NCBI RefSeq assembly: GCF_001667885.1
Contig: NZ_LZJW01000111.1
Span: 1 to 46,446, forward strand
DNA from: Mycobacterium scrofulaceum
GTDB taxonomy: Bacteria; Actinomycetota; Actinomycetes; Mycobacteriales; Mycobacteriaceae
DNA: 46,446 nucleotides
Direction of reading: 5' to 3'
Under the pieces are notes generated by a model, which saw only the letters and a program-made list of their open reading frames with translations, was not told the origin of the DNA and did not search any database. A program made the position numbers and the translations under genes. Numbering within the stretch: the first letter of the stretch is position 1; each line of letters starts with the position of its first letter. Shown here one piece after another: positions 26,530 through 35,205 of this stretch.

Positions 26530-27438
26530 TCAGTCTTGCTCGTCCCAGATCTTGGTCAGGGTGGACAGGATCTCCTCGCCGCGGCCCAGGCCGCCGAGGT
26601 GGCTTTCGCCCGGGAGCACGATCAGCTCGCAGTCGGGCAGCAGGGACACGACGTGCTCGCCGTGCGCGAACGGCACGATGTGGTCGCTGTCGCCGTGCCA
26701 CCAGCGCACCGGGACCTTGACCTCATCGAGCCGGAATCCCCAGTCCTGGGTGAACAGGATGATGTCGTTGAACGGGGCCGCCAACTGTTTGCGGCTGCCG
26801 TTGAGCAGGTCGTCGAGGAACATCGCCCCGAACTCCGGCCGGGTCAGCAGGCGGCGGTCGCCCTCGGGCGATATCGCGGCGTAGAGGTACAGCGCGGGGT
26901 TCGCGACCGGACGGATCATCCGGACCACCAGGCTGGCGCCGATGCGCAGCGGGTCGCCGCCGAGCCGCAGCAGGGGCGCCACCCGCTTGCCCAGGTTCAT
27001 CAGCCCGCTGGTGATGCCCTCGTCGCCGAGGAAGGGCGCTACGCCGCCGAGCACGCCGAGCGCAACCACCCGGTCGGGCAGCACCGCGGCGGAGGCGAGC
27101 GCGTACGGCCCGCCGCCGGACAGGCCGATGACGGCCATCTTGTCGATCCCGAGCGTGTCCGCGATGGTGCGCAGGTCGTCGCCGAATGCGCGGATGTTGT
27201 GGTACCGGTGCGGCGTTGACGAGCCGATTCCGGGGCGGTCCAGGCCGATCAGGCGGATGTGGTGGTGCTCGGCGTAGACCCGCGCCTCGACCGGGATCTG
27301 CCGCCGGGCACCGGGGGTGCCGTGCAGCCAGAACATCGCGCGCCCCTGCGGGTCACCGAATTCGGCGAAGCCGATCTGGCGGTCCTCACCGACGGCGATG
27401 TTTCCTTCGAGCTTGGGGCGGGCGATCTCGATGGCCAT
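26530..27438 (-). CDS. Alpha/beta hydrolase (Rv1191-like)
   Basis: 302-residue alpha/beta hydrolase-fold protein. The oxyanion HGTPG motif (about 37-41), the nucleophile elbow GLSGGGP (Ser near residue 110), the acid in WHGDSDHIVP and the His in GESHLGG are all in place. ATG 27438 is chosen because family similarity begins there; the frame is open to 27474. It precedes fadD36 on the same strand. It marks the last gene collinear with M. tuberculosis before the accessory region. The substrate is unknown. Confidence 0.9.
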   Translation of the reverse strand: MAIEIARPKLEGNIAVGEDRQIGFAEFGDPQGRAMFWLHGTPGARRQIPVEARVYAEHHHIRLIGLDRPGIGSSTPHRYHNIRAFGDDLRTIADTLGIDKMAVIGLSGGGPYALASAAVLPDRVVALGVLGGVAPFLGDEGITSGLMNLGKRVAPLLRLGGDPLRIGASLVVRMIRPVANPALYLYAAISPEGDRRLLTRPEFGAMFLDDLLNGSRKQLAAPFNDIILFTQDWGFRLDEVKVPVRWWHGDSDHIVPFAHGEHVVSLLPDCELIVLPGESHLGGLGRGEEILSTLTKIWDEQD

Positions 27439-27652
27439 GCCCAGAAGCTTTGCATGTGACGAGCCGTTTACCAAAGGCTCACAAGCGCCACGAAGTCCGG
27501 GCCGTACGCCTCGGAAAGTGGTTGCCCCTTCGCACCTTCAATTGGCGTGCATTGGGGAACAACGCCTTCGAGGGCGGCTGAAACCACGGTGCATCCCTGG
27601 ACTGGCCGACTGGGGTCAGCGGCGGCCGCTCGCGACCAATGACCGATGAGTT

Positions 27653-27668
27653 CTGCCCTTAGGGGCAG
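27653..27668 (+). promoter_or_regulatory. Perfect hairpin over the ribosome site of the RibD-C gene
   Basis: CTGCCC-TTAG-GGGCAG has six-base arms and a four-base loop. The right arm contains the AGGGG that would serve as ribosome site for the ATG at 27679. It could be an operator or an RNA hairpin that masks the site; the sequence cannot decide. Confidence 0.4.
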
Positions 27669-27678
27669 TCTGATCTGC

Positions 27679-28245
27679 ATGGGCAAACTCATCTATGGCT
27701 TCAACGTGTCGGTGGACGGTTACATCGCTGATGCACGAGGCAACATCGACTGGACCGATCCGAGCGAAGAACTGCACCAGTACTGGAACGACTTCGAGCG
27801 GCAGACCGCGTGCGCGTTCTACGGGCGGCGGCTCTACGAACTGATGTCCGCGTACTGGCCGACAGCCGACGAGGCCCCGGACGCCACCCCCCTGATCGCC
27901 GACTTCGCCCGCATCTGGCGTGACATGCCCAAGGTCGTGTTCTCGCACACCCTGGATTCCGTCGACTGGAACTCCCGCCTGGAACGCGGCGACCCCGTCG
28001 AGGTGGTGACGAAGCTGAAGGCCGAAACCGACGGCAGGCTGGAGGTGGGCGGCGCGACGCTGGCCGCGCCGATCGTGCGGGCCGGACTGGTGGACGAATA
28101 CCGGATCGTGGTAGCGCCGATCGCCGTCGGCGGCGGCACCCCGTTCTTCCCGACACTGCCGTCATGGATATCGCTGCGACTGCTGGAGAGCCGCACCTTC
28201 CCGTGTGGCACGGTCCTGTTGCGCTACGAAGCGAAACACGACTGA
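27679..28245 (+). CDS. Dihydrofolate reductase/RibD C-terminal domain family protein
   Basis: 188-residue protein of the RibD_C (YyaP/YwjB-like) group, with the start MGKLIYGFNVSVDGYIADARGNIDW, the AFYGRRLYELMSAYW segment, the VGGATLAAPIVRAGLVDEYRIVVAPIAVGGGTPFF strand-loop block, and a short end. These proteins have the dihydrofolate-reductase fold and bind NADPH, but are rarely true folate enzymes. ATG 27679 is preferred over the open frame from 27646 because similarity begins there. It stands alone, convergent with the CoA-transferase gene, and is the first gene with no M. tuberculosis counterpart at this locus. Confidence 0.85.
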   Translation: MGKLIYGFNVSVDGYIADARGNIDWTDPSEELHQYWNDFERQTACAFYGRRLYELMSAYWPTADEAPDATPLIADFARIWRDMPKVVFSHTLDSVDWNSRLERGDPVEVVTKLKAETDGRLEVGGATLAAPIVRAGLVDEYRIVVAPIAVGGGTPFFPTLPSWISLRLLESRTFPCGTVLLRYEAKHD

Positions 28246-28370
28246 TCGGACACCCACAGCCAGACGAGCCGTGGACGCAATACCGTTACCGCTGCTGCAC
28301 GGCGCCCCGTTCGACACTCATCAGTTTCCACGACCACGCCCAGACGGGTCTCGATGTTCCGGTCGGCGCG

Positions 28371-30602
28371 CTATGACCCGAGCGGCCGGTCACCGGTGAC
28401 CCGCGCGGCCCGCAGGCCGGCCAGCTCGTCGTCGGAAAGGCCCAGCCCACGCAGGATCTCGTCGTTGTGCTGGCCCAACGTCGGCGCGGCGCCGCGGTGG
28501 TGGCGGGCGGACCCGGGGCTGATCCGAAACGGCCACCCCGGGTAGCGGTGCGGTCCGGTGATCGGGTGGACGAGCTCCTGGTAGTAGCCGCGGGCGTCGA
28601 GCTGGGCGATCTCGTACATCCGGTCGCCGGTGATCACGCGTTCGGCCGGGATTCCTTGCACCGCAAGGCCTTCGACGATCGCCTCCGGGCTCTGGGTGCG
28701 AGTCCACGCGGCGACCAGGGCGTCGAACGCGTCGTGATCGACTCCCGCCTCTTCGGGCAGCGACAGGGCCACCCACGCGCCCTCCTCGTTCGTCGGGTAA
28801 ACACCCTGCAGGTAGCCACGCCGGCGGTTGCCTTCGCGCGTTTGTACCACGCCGTTCATCGAATATTCGATGACCGGTTCGGCGGTCACGGCGGCGGCTA
28901 CCTCGATCTGAGCGACCTCGATCAACTGGCCCTCGCCGGTGCGGCTTCGATGCTCGAGCGCGGCCAGCAGCGCGACAGCGGCGTGCACACCGACGACGGG
29001 ATCGGCGGGGCCCTGCGGGTTGCACGGCGGCCCCTCCGCATACCCGGTGACCGCCGACATCCCACCGGTCTGCTCGAAGTTCAACGCCCAGCCCACGTAG
29101 TCGCGCCAGGGGCCGTGCAAGCCGAAACCCGGCATCCGGACCATGATCACGTCGGGCCTCAGCGCCGCCAGCGACTCGTAGTCCAGACCGAACTGCTCCA
29201 CCACTCGCGGTGAGAAGTTCTCCACCACAACGTCAGCCCGCGCGGCCAGCCGCCGGGCGATCTCCAGGCCGCGCCGCGAGGTCAGGTCCAGGGTGAGGTC
29301 TTTCTTGTTGAGGTTGGTGGCCTGCCACAGGCCGCTACGCTCGTACCAGTCGTCACCCTCGAAGGGAAACGCGCCAGAGTAGCGAAAACCGTCAGGGCGT
29401 TGGATCGATTCGACCTTGACGATCTCGGCGCCGAACGCGCCCAGGTAGCAGGTCAGATAGGCGCCCGCCCAGAAGGTGCTCAGGTCAAGCACATTCAGGC
29501 CCGCAAAGGGACGGGCGCCCGGCGTCCGAGTGGATGCCGGACGATGCTGTGTCACAGGGCCTTTGGTCAGGCGGAACGGCGAGCCGGGGCGTTGGAATCC
29601 CCCGGCGGTGCCGCTCCCCCCACACCCACCCGCCACGAAGAACTCGCGCTTGGCGTACTGCGGACATTCCAGCACGGTGGCGCCGTCGTTGACCGGAGTC
29701 GCCGGAATCCGCAACGCCTGGCTCAGGTCGACGATCTCGGCGACCGTTTGCTCAGCGAGCAATGGCTCTGCGCGAGCAAAGAATTCGGCGCGTTCGGGAC
29801 CGCCCAACATGATCGGGATCTGTTGCTCGCCGAACTCGGGCAGGCCCAGCATCGCGCACACGTCCAGCCAATGCTGGCCCGTCAAGCAGTTGATTCCCAC
29901 CCAACCGTCGGCTGCGCGGACCACTCCCAGCATCGGAGCCCCCCGAGCGTTGGCGGGCAGGCCGAGGCTGAGCATCTTCTCCGCCATCAGCATGGGATAC
30001 GGCAGCGTCGACAGCAACGCCTCGAATTCCGAAACATCCACCTGCACAACATCATCGGACGCGCAGCGCAATGCGGTCAGCGCCCCCAGCGCGCCGTAGC
30101 CACCCGCGACGTACTCGGCGATCCGCGCGCCGACCTGCACCGGCGGCCGGTCGGGATCGCGGGCGCTGACCCAGCCCGACGCCGCCTGCAGCGTCAGCGA
30201 CGTGGCCGGCCGGTCCCGCCACGGCCCGGACTGCCCGAAAGCAGAGATGCGGAGCAGCACTAGGTTCGGGTTGAGCCCGCGAAGGGCGTCGCGGTCGAAT
30301 CCCCAGCCTTCCAGGCTTCCGGGCGGGAAGTTCTCGACGAGCACACGCGCACCCGCGATCAGCTCGCGGGCATCGGAAAAGGCCGCGATTCGCTTACCGG
30401 CGTTCAGGTATTGAAATAATCCGCTCCGGTCCGGATCCACAACCCCGCCGCGAAACGGGCCCCAATGGCGCAGCGGATCCCCGCCCGGTGGCTCGATCTT
30501 GGTGACCTCAGCGCCGAGGTCGACGAAAAGCTTTGCCGCATAAGGGCCCGAGATCTCCCTGGTGATTTCGACGACGTGGAGCCCGGCGAGGGGTCCCGTC
30601 AT
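28371..30602 (-). CDS. Fused double-domain class III (CaiB/BaiF family) CoA-transferase
   Basis: 743 residues made of two tandem class III CoA-transferase domains, about 1-345 and 366-743, joined by a linker near 345-365. Each begins with the family's pattern (PLAGLHVVEITREISGPYAAKL and PFAGLNVLDLSTFWAGAYLTC) and contains the VLVENFPPGSLEGWG / VVVENFSPRVVEQFG motif. The second domain keeps the catalytic Asp (Asp534 in GPADPVVGVHAA). At the matching place the first domain has Glu163 (ARIAEYVAGGYG). The ATG overlaps the aldehyde dehydrogenase stop (ATGA). I infer that it activates the acid made by the P450, alcohol and aldehyde dehydrogenases by moving CoA from a donor thioester, in place of a FadD ligase. 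Confidence 0.88.
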   Translation of the reverse strand: MTGPLAGLHVVEITREISGPYAAKLFVDLGAEVTKIEPPGGDPLRHWGPFRGGVVDPDRSGLFQYLNAGKRIAAFSDARELIAGARVLVENFPPGSLEGWGFDRDALRGLNPNLVLLRISAFGQSGPWRDRPATSLTLQAASGWVSARDPDRPPVQVGARIAEYVAGGYGALGALTALRCASDDVVQVDVSEFEALLSTLPYPMLMAEKMLSLGLPANARGAPMLGVVRAADGWVGINCLTGQHWLDVCAMLGLPEFGEQQIPIMLGGPERAEFFARAEPLLAEQTVAEIVDLSQALRIPATPVNDGATVLECPQYAKREFFVAGGCGGSGTAGGFQRPGSPFRLTKGPVTQHRPASTRTPGARPFAGLNVLDLSTFWAGAYLTCYLGAFGAEIVKVESIQRPDGFRYSGAFPFEGDDWYERSGLWQATNLNKKDLTLDLTSRRGLEIARRLAARADVVVENFSPRVVEQFGLDYESLAALRPDVIMVRMPGFGLHGPWRDYVGWALNFEQTGGMSAVTGYAEGPPCNPQGPADPVVGVHAAVALLAALEHRSRTGEGQLIEVAQIEVAAAVTAEPVIEYSMNGVVQTREGNRRRGYLQGVYPTNEEGAWVALSLPEEAGVDHDAFDALVAAWTRTQSPEAIVEGLAVQGIPAERVITGDRMYEIAQLDARGYYQELVHPITGPHRYPGWPFRISPGSARHHRGAAPTLGQHNDEILRGLGLSDDELAGLRAARVTGDRPLGS

Positions 30603-32068
30603 GCCGGGATCCCGATGGCCTTCACCTCCATGTACTGGTGCAGCCCGGTGACGCCACCGCTCTCCCGCCCGAACCCGCTCAGCTTGAACCCGCCGAACGG
30701 CGCGTCGCCCGGCCCGATGCCGTTCACCGCGACCTGGCCCGTGCGCATCCGCCGCGCGACCGCGAGCGCGCGGTCCACATCGGCGCCCCACACGGCGCCC
30801 GAGAGCCCGTAGCACGAGTTGTTCGCGATCGCGACGGCGTCGTCGTCGTCGCGGTAGCGCAGCACCGACAGCACCGGCCCGAACACTTCCTCCTGCGCGA
30901 TGGTCGAATCCGGTTGCACGCCAGTGAGAATCGTCGGTTCGAAGTAGTAGCCGACGTCCAGGCCGGCCGGGCGGCCACCGCCGGTGGCCAGCGTCGCGCC
31001 GTCGCGGACCGCGCCGTCGACGTGTGCCTGCACGCGATCGCGTTGCGCCGCGCTGATGAGCGGGCCCATCTGCACCGCCGGGTCGATGGGGTCGCCGACC
31101 TTGACTTCGCGGGCCAGCGCGACGAGCCGGTCGACGACCTCGTCGTGCAACGAATCGGGAAGCAGCAGCCGGCTGTGCAGGATGCAGGCCTGCCCGGCGT
31201 GCAACGAGCAGCAGTCGAACAGCATCTGCCGCAGCATGTCGTCGGTCACCTGCGTGTCGTCGAGGATGACGCTCGCCGACTTGCCGCCGCACTCCAGCAG
31301 CAGCCGCTTCATGGCGTCGCCCGCGGCCCGCATGACCTCGCACCCGACCGCGGAACTGCCGGTGAAGCTGATCATGTCGATGCGCGGATCCGTCGTCAGC
31401 AGCTTGGCGGCCTCGAGGCCCGACGGTGTGACCACGTTGACGACACCGGGCGGGATGTCGGTCTCCTCGTCGATGATGCGCGCGAGCGCGAGCCCGGCCA
31501 GCGGCGTCAGCGGTGAGGGCTTGAGCACGACGGTGTTGCCCGCGGCCAGCGCGTTGTTGACCTTCATGACGTTGAGGCAGTGCGGGAAGTTCCACGGCGT
31601 CAGGATCGATACGACACCGAGCGGCTCGTGACGCAGCAGCGTCGTTCCGGCGCCGATCCCGGTGACCGGCTCGTCGACCAGCTTGGTGGCGAGCTGGGCG
31701 GCATGCATGGACATGTAGCCGGCGCCGTCGATTTGCATCATGCGCTCGTTGGTTACGCAGCCCCACTCGACCTGGGACAGCGCGAAGATCTCGTCGGCGT
31801 GCTTGAGCAGGGCCTCCCCCAGCTGGTTGAGGCAGCCGGACCGCTCGTCGGGGCCCATCCGGCCCCAGGGCCCGGTGTCGAACGCCGCACGCGCGGCGGC
31901 GATCGCCGCGCCGACCTGGGAGACACTCGCATCCGGCGCGGTGCCGATGGACTCTTCGGTCGCCGGGTTGATGTCGTCGTAGCGACCGTCCTCCGGCTCG
32001 ACCCATCTGCCGTCGATGTAGAGCTGATAGGTGTCGACAAGAGATCCCGGAGTTTGCAGGTCGGTCAT
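30599..32068 (-). CDS. NAD(P)-dependent aldehyde dehydrogenase
   Basis: 489-residue ALDH. The proton-acceptor Glu259 lies in LLECGGKSA and the nucleophile Cys295 in HAGQACILHSR; SFTGSSAVG and the cofactor region VVLKPSPLTPLA are intact, as is QEEVFGPVLSV. ATG 32068 is chosen for the GAGGA six bases upstream; an ATG at 32095 is possible. It oxidises an aldehyde to an acid and is translationally coupled (ATGA) to the CoA-transferase that would then take the acid. It is divergent from the P450 gene, so I place it in the same catabolic unit. Confidence 0.92.
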   Translation of the reverse strand: MTDLQTPGSLVDTYQLYIDGRWVEPEDGRYDDINPATEESIGTAPDASVSQVGAAIAAARAAFDTGPWGRMGPDERSGCLNQLGEALLKHADEIFALSQVEWGCVTNERMMQIDGAGYMSMHAAQLATKLVDEPVTGIGAGTTLLRHEPLGVVSILTPWNFPHCLNVMKVNNALAAGNTVVLKPSPLTPLAGLALARIIDEETDIPPGVVNVVTPSGLEAAKLLTTDPRIDMISFTGSSAVGCEVMRAAGDAMKRLLLECGGKSASVILDDTQVTDDMLRQMLFDCCSLHAGQACILHSRLLLPDSLHDEVVDRLVALAREVKVGDPIDPAVQMGPLISAAQRDRVQAHVDGAVRDGATLATGGGRPAGLDVGYYFEPTILTGVQPDSTIAQEEVFGPVLSVLRYRDDDDAVAIANNSCYGLSGAVWGADVDRALAVARRMRTGQVAVNGIGPGDAPFGGFKLSGFGRESGGVTGLHQYMEVKAIGIPA

Positions 32069-32105
32069 GCGGTTCCTCACCCGAACGTCGGTCATCTAAC
32101 CACTT

Positions 32106-32268
32106 GGTGTACACCCATGCCCCCGTGGCGTCAATCACCAACCACGCGAATTGCCCGGTATTTTCCCGCTTCGCGCCGGTATTGACACGGGTGCGCGACG
32201 CGGAGTAGACACAAGGCCGCAAGACACATTGCGTCAATGTGTCGGATCGTCTGGTCAGGGAGGCCGCC
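32106..32268. promoter_or_regulatory. Divergent control region with a 21-bp perfect inverted repeat before the P450 operon
   Basis: The palindrome at 32223-32243 has 9-bp arms GACACATTG and CAATGTGTC around a 3-base spacer with no mismatch. Upstream of it stands a possible promoter, TTGACA at 32182-32187 and TAGACA at 32206-32211 with 18 bases between, so a protein on the palindrome would sit just after the start point. A second, smaller palindrome GGTGTACACC lies at 32106-32115, 38 bases before the aldehyde dehydrogenase ATG. The operon's own TetR (39421) is the natural candidate to bind. The sites do not match the KstR or KstR2 motifs as I know them. Confidence 0.65.
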
Positions 32269-33453
32269 GTGCGGACCACATTTCCCGCGTCTTTGTTGCA
32301 CTCCCCCGACTTCTACGCCGGCGATCCGTACCCGACGTACCGAGAACTGCGCGCGACGGCGCCGGTGTGCTGGAACGACGTCACCAACTTCTGGGCGCTG
32401 CTGAAATACGAGGACATCCGGTTCGTGTCCACCAACCCGGCCACGTTCACCTCCACCCGGGGCATCACGATCCCCGATCCGCAAATGGGCAACGCGGTGC
32501 AGGACGGCAACCTCATCTTCACCGACCCGCCCCGGCACCGGCAGTTGCGCAAGCTGATCAACTCCGGCTTCACCCGGCGGCGGGTGGCCGTGCTGGAGCC
32601 CAAGATCCGCGAGATCGTCCGGGGCATCCTCGATGGGGTCCAACCGGATTCGGTCCACGAGTTCGCCGACGAAATCGCCGCCCCGCTGCCGACCCGGATG
32701 ATCGCCGAGCTGATCGGTGCCCCGGCCGATGACTGGGAGCAGTTCCGGGTGTGGTCGGACGCGGCCACCGGGACGGCCGACCCCGAGATCGAGCTGGACC
32801 CGTTGGTCGCCATGGGTCAGCTGTACGAGTACTTCCAGGACCTGATCGCCGCCAGGCGCGTGGACGCGCGCGACGACCTGCTGTCGGTGCTGGCCGGCGC
32901 GGAGATCGACGGCGTAAGCCTGACCGACGAGGACCTGCTCAATTTCGCCTACCTGCTGCTGGTCGCCGGCAACGAAACCACCCGCAACCTGATCGCGCTG
33001 GGCACGCTGGCGCTGATCGCGCACCCCGACCAATGCCGCCTGCTGGTCGATGATCCGGCGCTGATCCCGGGCGCCGTCGAGGAAATGCTGCGGTGGACCA
33101 GCCCCGTCGTCCACATGGCGCGCACCGCGACGACCGACGTCGAGATCCGCGGCCAGCGAATCGCCGAGGGCGACGTGGTCGTGATGCTCTACGGCTCCGC
33201 CAACCGGGACGAGGAGATCTTCGGTGCCGACTCCGAGGAGTTCAAGGTGACGCGACACCCGAATCCGCACATCGCGTTCGGATGCGGCGAACACTCCTGT
33301 GTCGGTGCGCAATTGGCCCGCCTGGAGGCGTGCGTGATGTTCGACGAGCTGTTGCGCCGCTTCCCCAAACTAGAGCTTGTGGGTGCGGTGGACCGAATGC
33401 GCGCCACCATGGTGCCCGGGGTCAAGCGCATGCCGGTGCGGCTGGGGACCTGA
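32269..33453 (+). CDS. Cytochrome P450 (first gene of an igr-like operon)
   Basis: 394-residue bacterial class I P450. The heme-ligand Cys344 lies in FGCGEHSCVG, the oxygen-binding I-helix motif is AGNETT (234-239) and the K-helix ExxR is in EEMLRW. The part TDPPRHRQLRKLINSGFTRRRV is like that of the CYP125/CYP142/CYP124 group. GTG 32269 is chosen because AGGGAGG precedes it by six bases; an upstream GTG at 32239 lies inside the 21-bp palindrome. By position it corresponds to cyp125 in the igr operon, which oxidises the terminal methyl of the cholesterol side chain. Here the substrate is unknown. Confidence 0.92.
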   Translation: MRTTFPASLLHSPDFYAGDPYPTYRELRATAPVCWNDVTNFWALLKYEDIRFVSTNPATFTSTRGITIPDPQMGNAVQDGNLIFTDPPRHRQLRKLINSGFTRRRVAVLEPKIREIVRGILDGVQPDSVHEFADEIAAPLPTRMIAELIGAPADDWEQFRVWSDAATGTADPEIELDPLVAMGQLYEYFQDLIAARRVDARDDLLSVLAGAEIDGVSLTDEDLLNFAYLLLVAGNETTRNLIALGTLALIAHPDQCRLLVDDPALIPGAVEEMLRWTSPVVHMARTATTDVEIRGQRIAEGDVVVMLYGSANRDEEIFGADSEEFKVTRHPNPHIAFGCGEHSCVGAQLARLEACVMFDELLRRFPKLELVGAVDRMRATMVPGVKRMPVRLGT

Positions 33454-33457
33454 ACCG

Positions 33458-34645
33458 ATGGAGCTGGAGTACTCACCCGAGCAGGAACGGCTGCGCGCCG
33501 AAATCCGCGCGACCCTCGAACAGGTGATGACCCCCGAGCGCGTCGCGGCGATCGGCGACAACATCGAGGGCGGACCCGCGGTGCGGGAGTGTGTGCGCGC
33601 TTTGGCCGCCGCAAACCTGCTCGGCGTCGGCTGGCCCAAAGAGTATGGGGGACGTGGCTTCTCGGCGATCGAGCAGTTCATCTTCTCCGAGGAGGCGCGG
33701 CGCGTCAACGCCCCCATCCCGCTGGTGACGCTCAACACGGTCGGCCCGACGCTGATGCAGTGCGGCACCGAGGAACAGAAGCAGAAGTTCTTGCCCGCGA
33801 TTCTGGACGGCAGCGTCGAATTCGCGATCGGCTACTCCGAACCCGGGGCGGGCAGCGACCTGGCGTCGGTGCGGACGACGGCGGTGCGCGACGGCGACGA
33901 CTACATCATCAACGGCCAGAAGATGTTCACCAGCGGCGCGGCCTACGCCGATTACATCTGGCTGGCCGCCCGCACCGATCCCAACGCCAAGAAGCACAAG
34001 GGCATTTCCATCTTCATCGTGCCGACCTCATCACCGGGGTTCTCCTGGCAACCGCTGCACACCATGCCGGGCATCTCCACCTTCTACACGTTCTACGACG
34101 ACGTGCGGGTCCCCGCGAGCGCGCTGGTCGGCGGCGAGAACCAGGGCTGGCAGCTGATCACCACCCAACTCAATTTCGAGCGGGCGGCCCTGGGCAACCT
34201 CGGCGCGCTGGAACCGCTGTTCGAGCGGACGCTGCGGTGGGCCACCGACACCGAACTCGACGGCGGCCGGGTCATCGACCAGCCGTGGGTGCAGCTCGCG
34301 TTGGCCCGGGTCGAAGCCCAGGTCGCCGCGTACAAGCTGGTCAACCTGCGGGTCAACGCCGCGATGACCAAAGGGGTGCTCAGCATGGGGGAAGCGTCGG
34401 CGGCCAAGGTGTTCGGCACCGAACTAACTCAGCAGGTCGCCCGCCAACTGCTCGAGGTGCTCGACCGCAACGGCGTGCGCCGCGGCGCCGGCGCGCCCCT
34501 GCGCGGCGCGCTGGAATCCGCATACCGTCAGGCCGTCATCAACACGTTCGGCGGCGGGGCCAACGAAATTCAGCGTGACATCATCGCCATGGCGGGGTTG
34601 GGCATGCCGCGCGCCCCTCGTGACCTTCGCGCCACCGCAAATTAG
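33458..34645 (+). CDS. Acyl-CoA dehydrogenase, canonical subunit (ChsE2/FadE-like)
   Basis: 395-residue FAD acyl-CoA dehydrogenase. The flavin and substrate loop IGYSEPGAGSDLASVRT is canonical, as is INGQKMFTSGAAYADYIWLAAR, and the C-terminal FGGGANEIQRDIIA motif binds FAD across the dimer. It starts four bases after the P450 stop. In the igr operon two different subunits, ChsE1 and ChsE2, form an alpha2beta2 enzyme; this gene and the one at 35609 are likely to do the same, with this one supplying the more complete flavin site (inference). Confidence 0.92.
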   Translation: MELEYSPEQERLRAEIRATLEQVMTPERVAAIGDNIEGGPAVRECVRALAAANLLGVGWPKEYGGRGFSAIEQFIFSEEARRVNAPIPLVTLNTVGPTLMQCGTEEQKQKFLPAILDGSVEFAIGYSEPGAGSDLASVRTTAVRDGDDYIINGQKMFTSGAAYADYIWLAARTDPNAKKHKGISIFIVPTSSPGFSWQPLHTMPGISTFYTFYDDVRVPASALVGGENQGWQLITTQLNFERAALGNLGALEPLFERTLRWATDTELDGGRVIDQPWVQLALARVEAQVAAYKLVNLRVNAAMTKGVLSMGEASAAKVFGTELTQQVARQLLEVLDRNGVRRGAGAPLRGALESAYRQAVINTFGGGANEIQRDIIAMAGLGMPRAPRDLRATAN

Positions 34646-34659
34646 GAGGACAGCACGAA

Positions 34660-35205
34660 GTGACCGACTCAGAAACCGTCAGCGCCAAGGTCCGGGCCCT
34701 CGTCGGCCAGCCGACCGGCGGCACCGGAAAGCCATCGCTCGCGCCGGATCCGGTCAACCAGCCGATGATCCGGCACTGGGCGTACGCGATGGCCGACATG
34801 AACCCCGTGTACCTCGACCCGGAGTTCGCCGAGAAATCGCGGTTCGGCGGCATCGTGTCACCGCCGGTGATGCTGCAGACCTGGACCATGCCGTCACCGC
34901 TCCTCGAGGGCATCGGCGAGCGCGGTGGCGCTCCCGTCGAGATCAAAGGCAATCCCACGGCGTTCCTGGACGAAGCCGGATACACCAGCACGGTGGCGAC
35001 CAACTCGGAGTTCGAGATCGAGCGCTACCCGCGCCTGGGCGACGTCATCAGCGCGACGACGGTCTACGAAACGGTCTCCGAGGAAAAGAAGACGGCCCTG
35101 GGCACCGGCTTCTTCCTGACCTGGCTGACCACCTACACCGACCAGAACGGGGAGGTTCTGGGACGGCAACGATTCCGGGTGCTGCGATTCAGGCCGGAGC
35201 GCTGA
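34660..35205 (+). CDS. Hotdog-fold enoyl-CoA hydratase subunit (ChsH2 N-terminal domain-like, stand-alone)
   Basis: 181-residue MaoC-like / FAS1-dehydratase-type hotdog protein. The helix region IRHWAYAMADMNPVYLDPEFAEKSRFGGIVSPPVML is the substrate-pocket part of the family. GTG 34660 stands after a strong AGGAGGA site. It matches the N-terminal half of ChsH2, which in M. tuberculosis is one protein of about 311 residues made of this domain plus DUF35. Here the DUF35 half is the next gene and the two overlap as TGATG. The usual hydratase His-Asp pair is not evident here; in ChsH1-ChsH2 the catalytic residues come from the other subunit. Confidence 0.85.
   Translation: MTDSETVSAKVRALVGQPTGGTGKPSLAPDPVNQPMIRHWAYAMADMNPVYLDPEFAEKSRFGGIVSPPVMLQTWTMPSPLLEGIGERGGAPVEIKGNPTAFLDEAGYTSTVATNSEFEIERYPRLGDVISATTVYETVSEEKKTALGTGFFLTWLTTYTDQNGEVLGRQRFRVLRFRPER

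Noticed and set aside
28386..28400. GGTCACCGGTGACC palindrome as an operator
   Set aside because: It lies within the 3' coding end of the CoA-transferase, far from any start, and such palindromes arise easily in GC-rich coding DNA.
32106..32115. GGTGTACACC as a second operator of the island
   Set aside because: Perfect but only ten bases long and unrelated to the 21-bp repeat, so it is mentioned in the control region but not claimed as a separate site.
28371..32279. Single 1302-codon minus-strand ORF
   Set aside because: The frame beyond 30602 is a shadow of the aldehyde dehydrogenase in another frame. The CoA-transferase starts at the ATG overlapping the ALDH stop.
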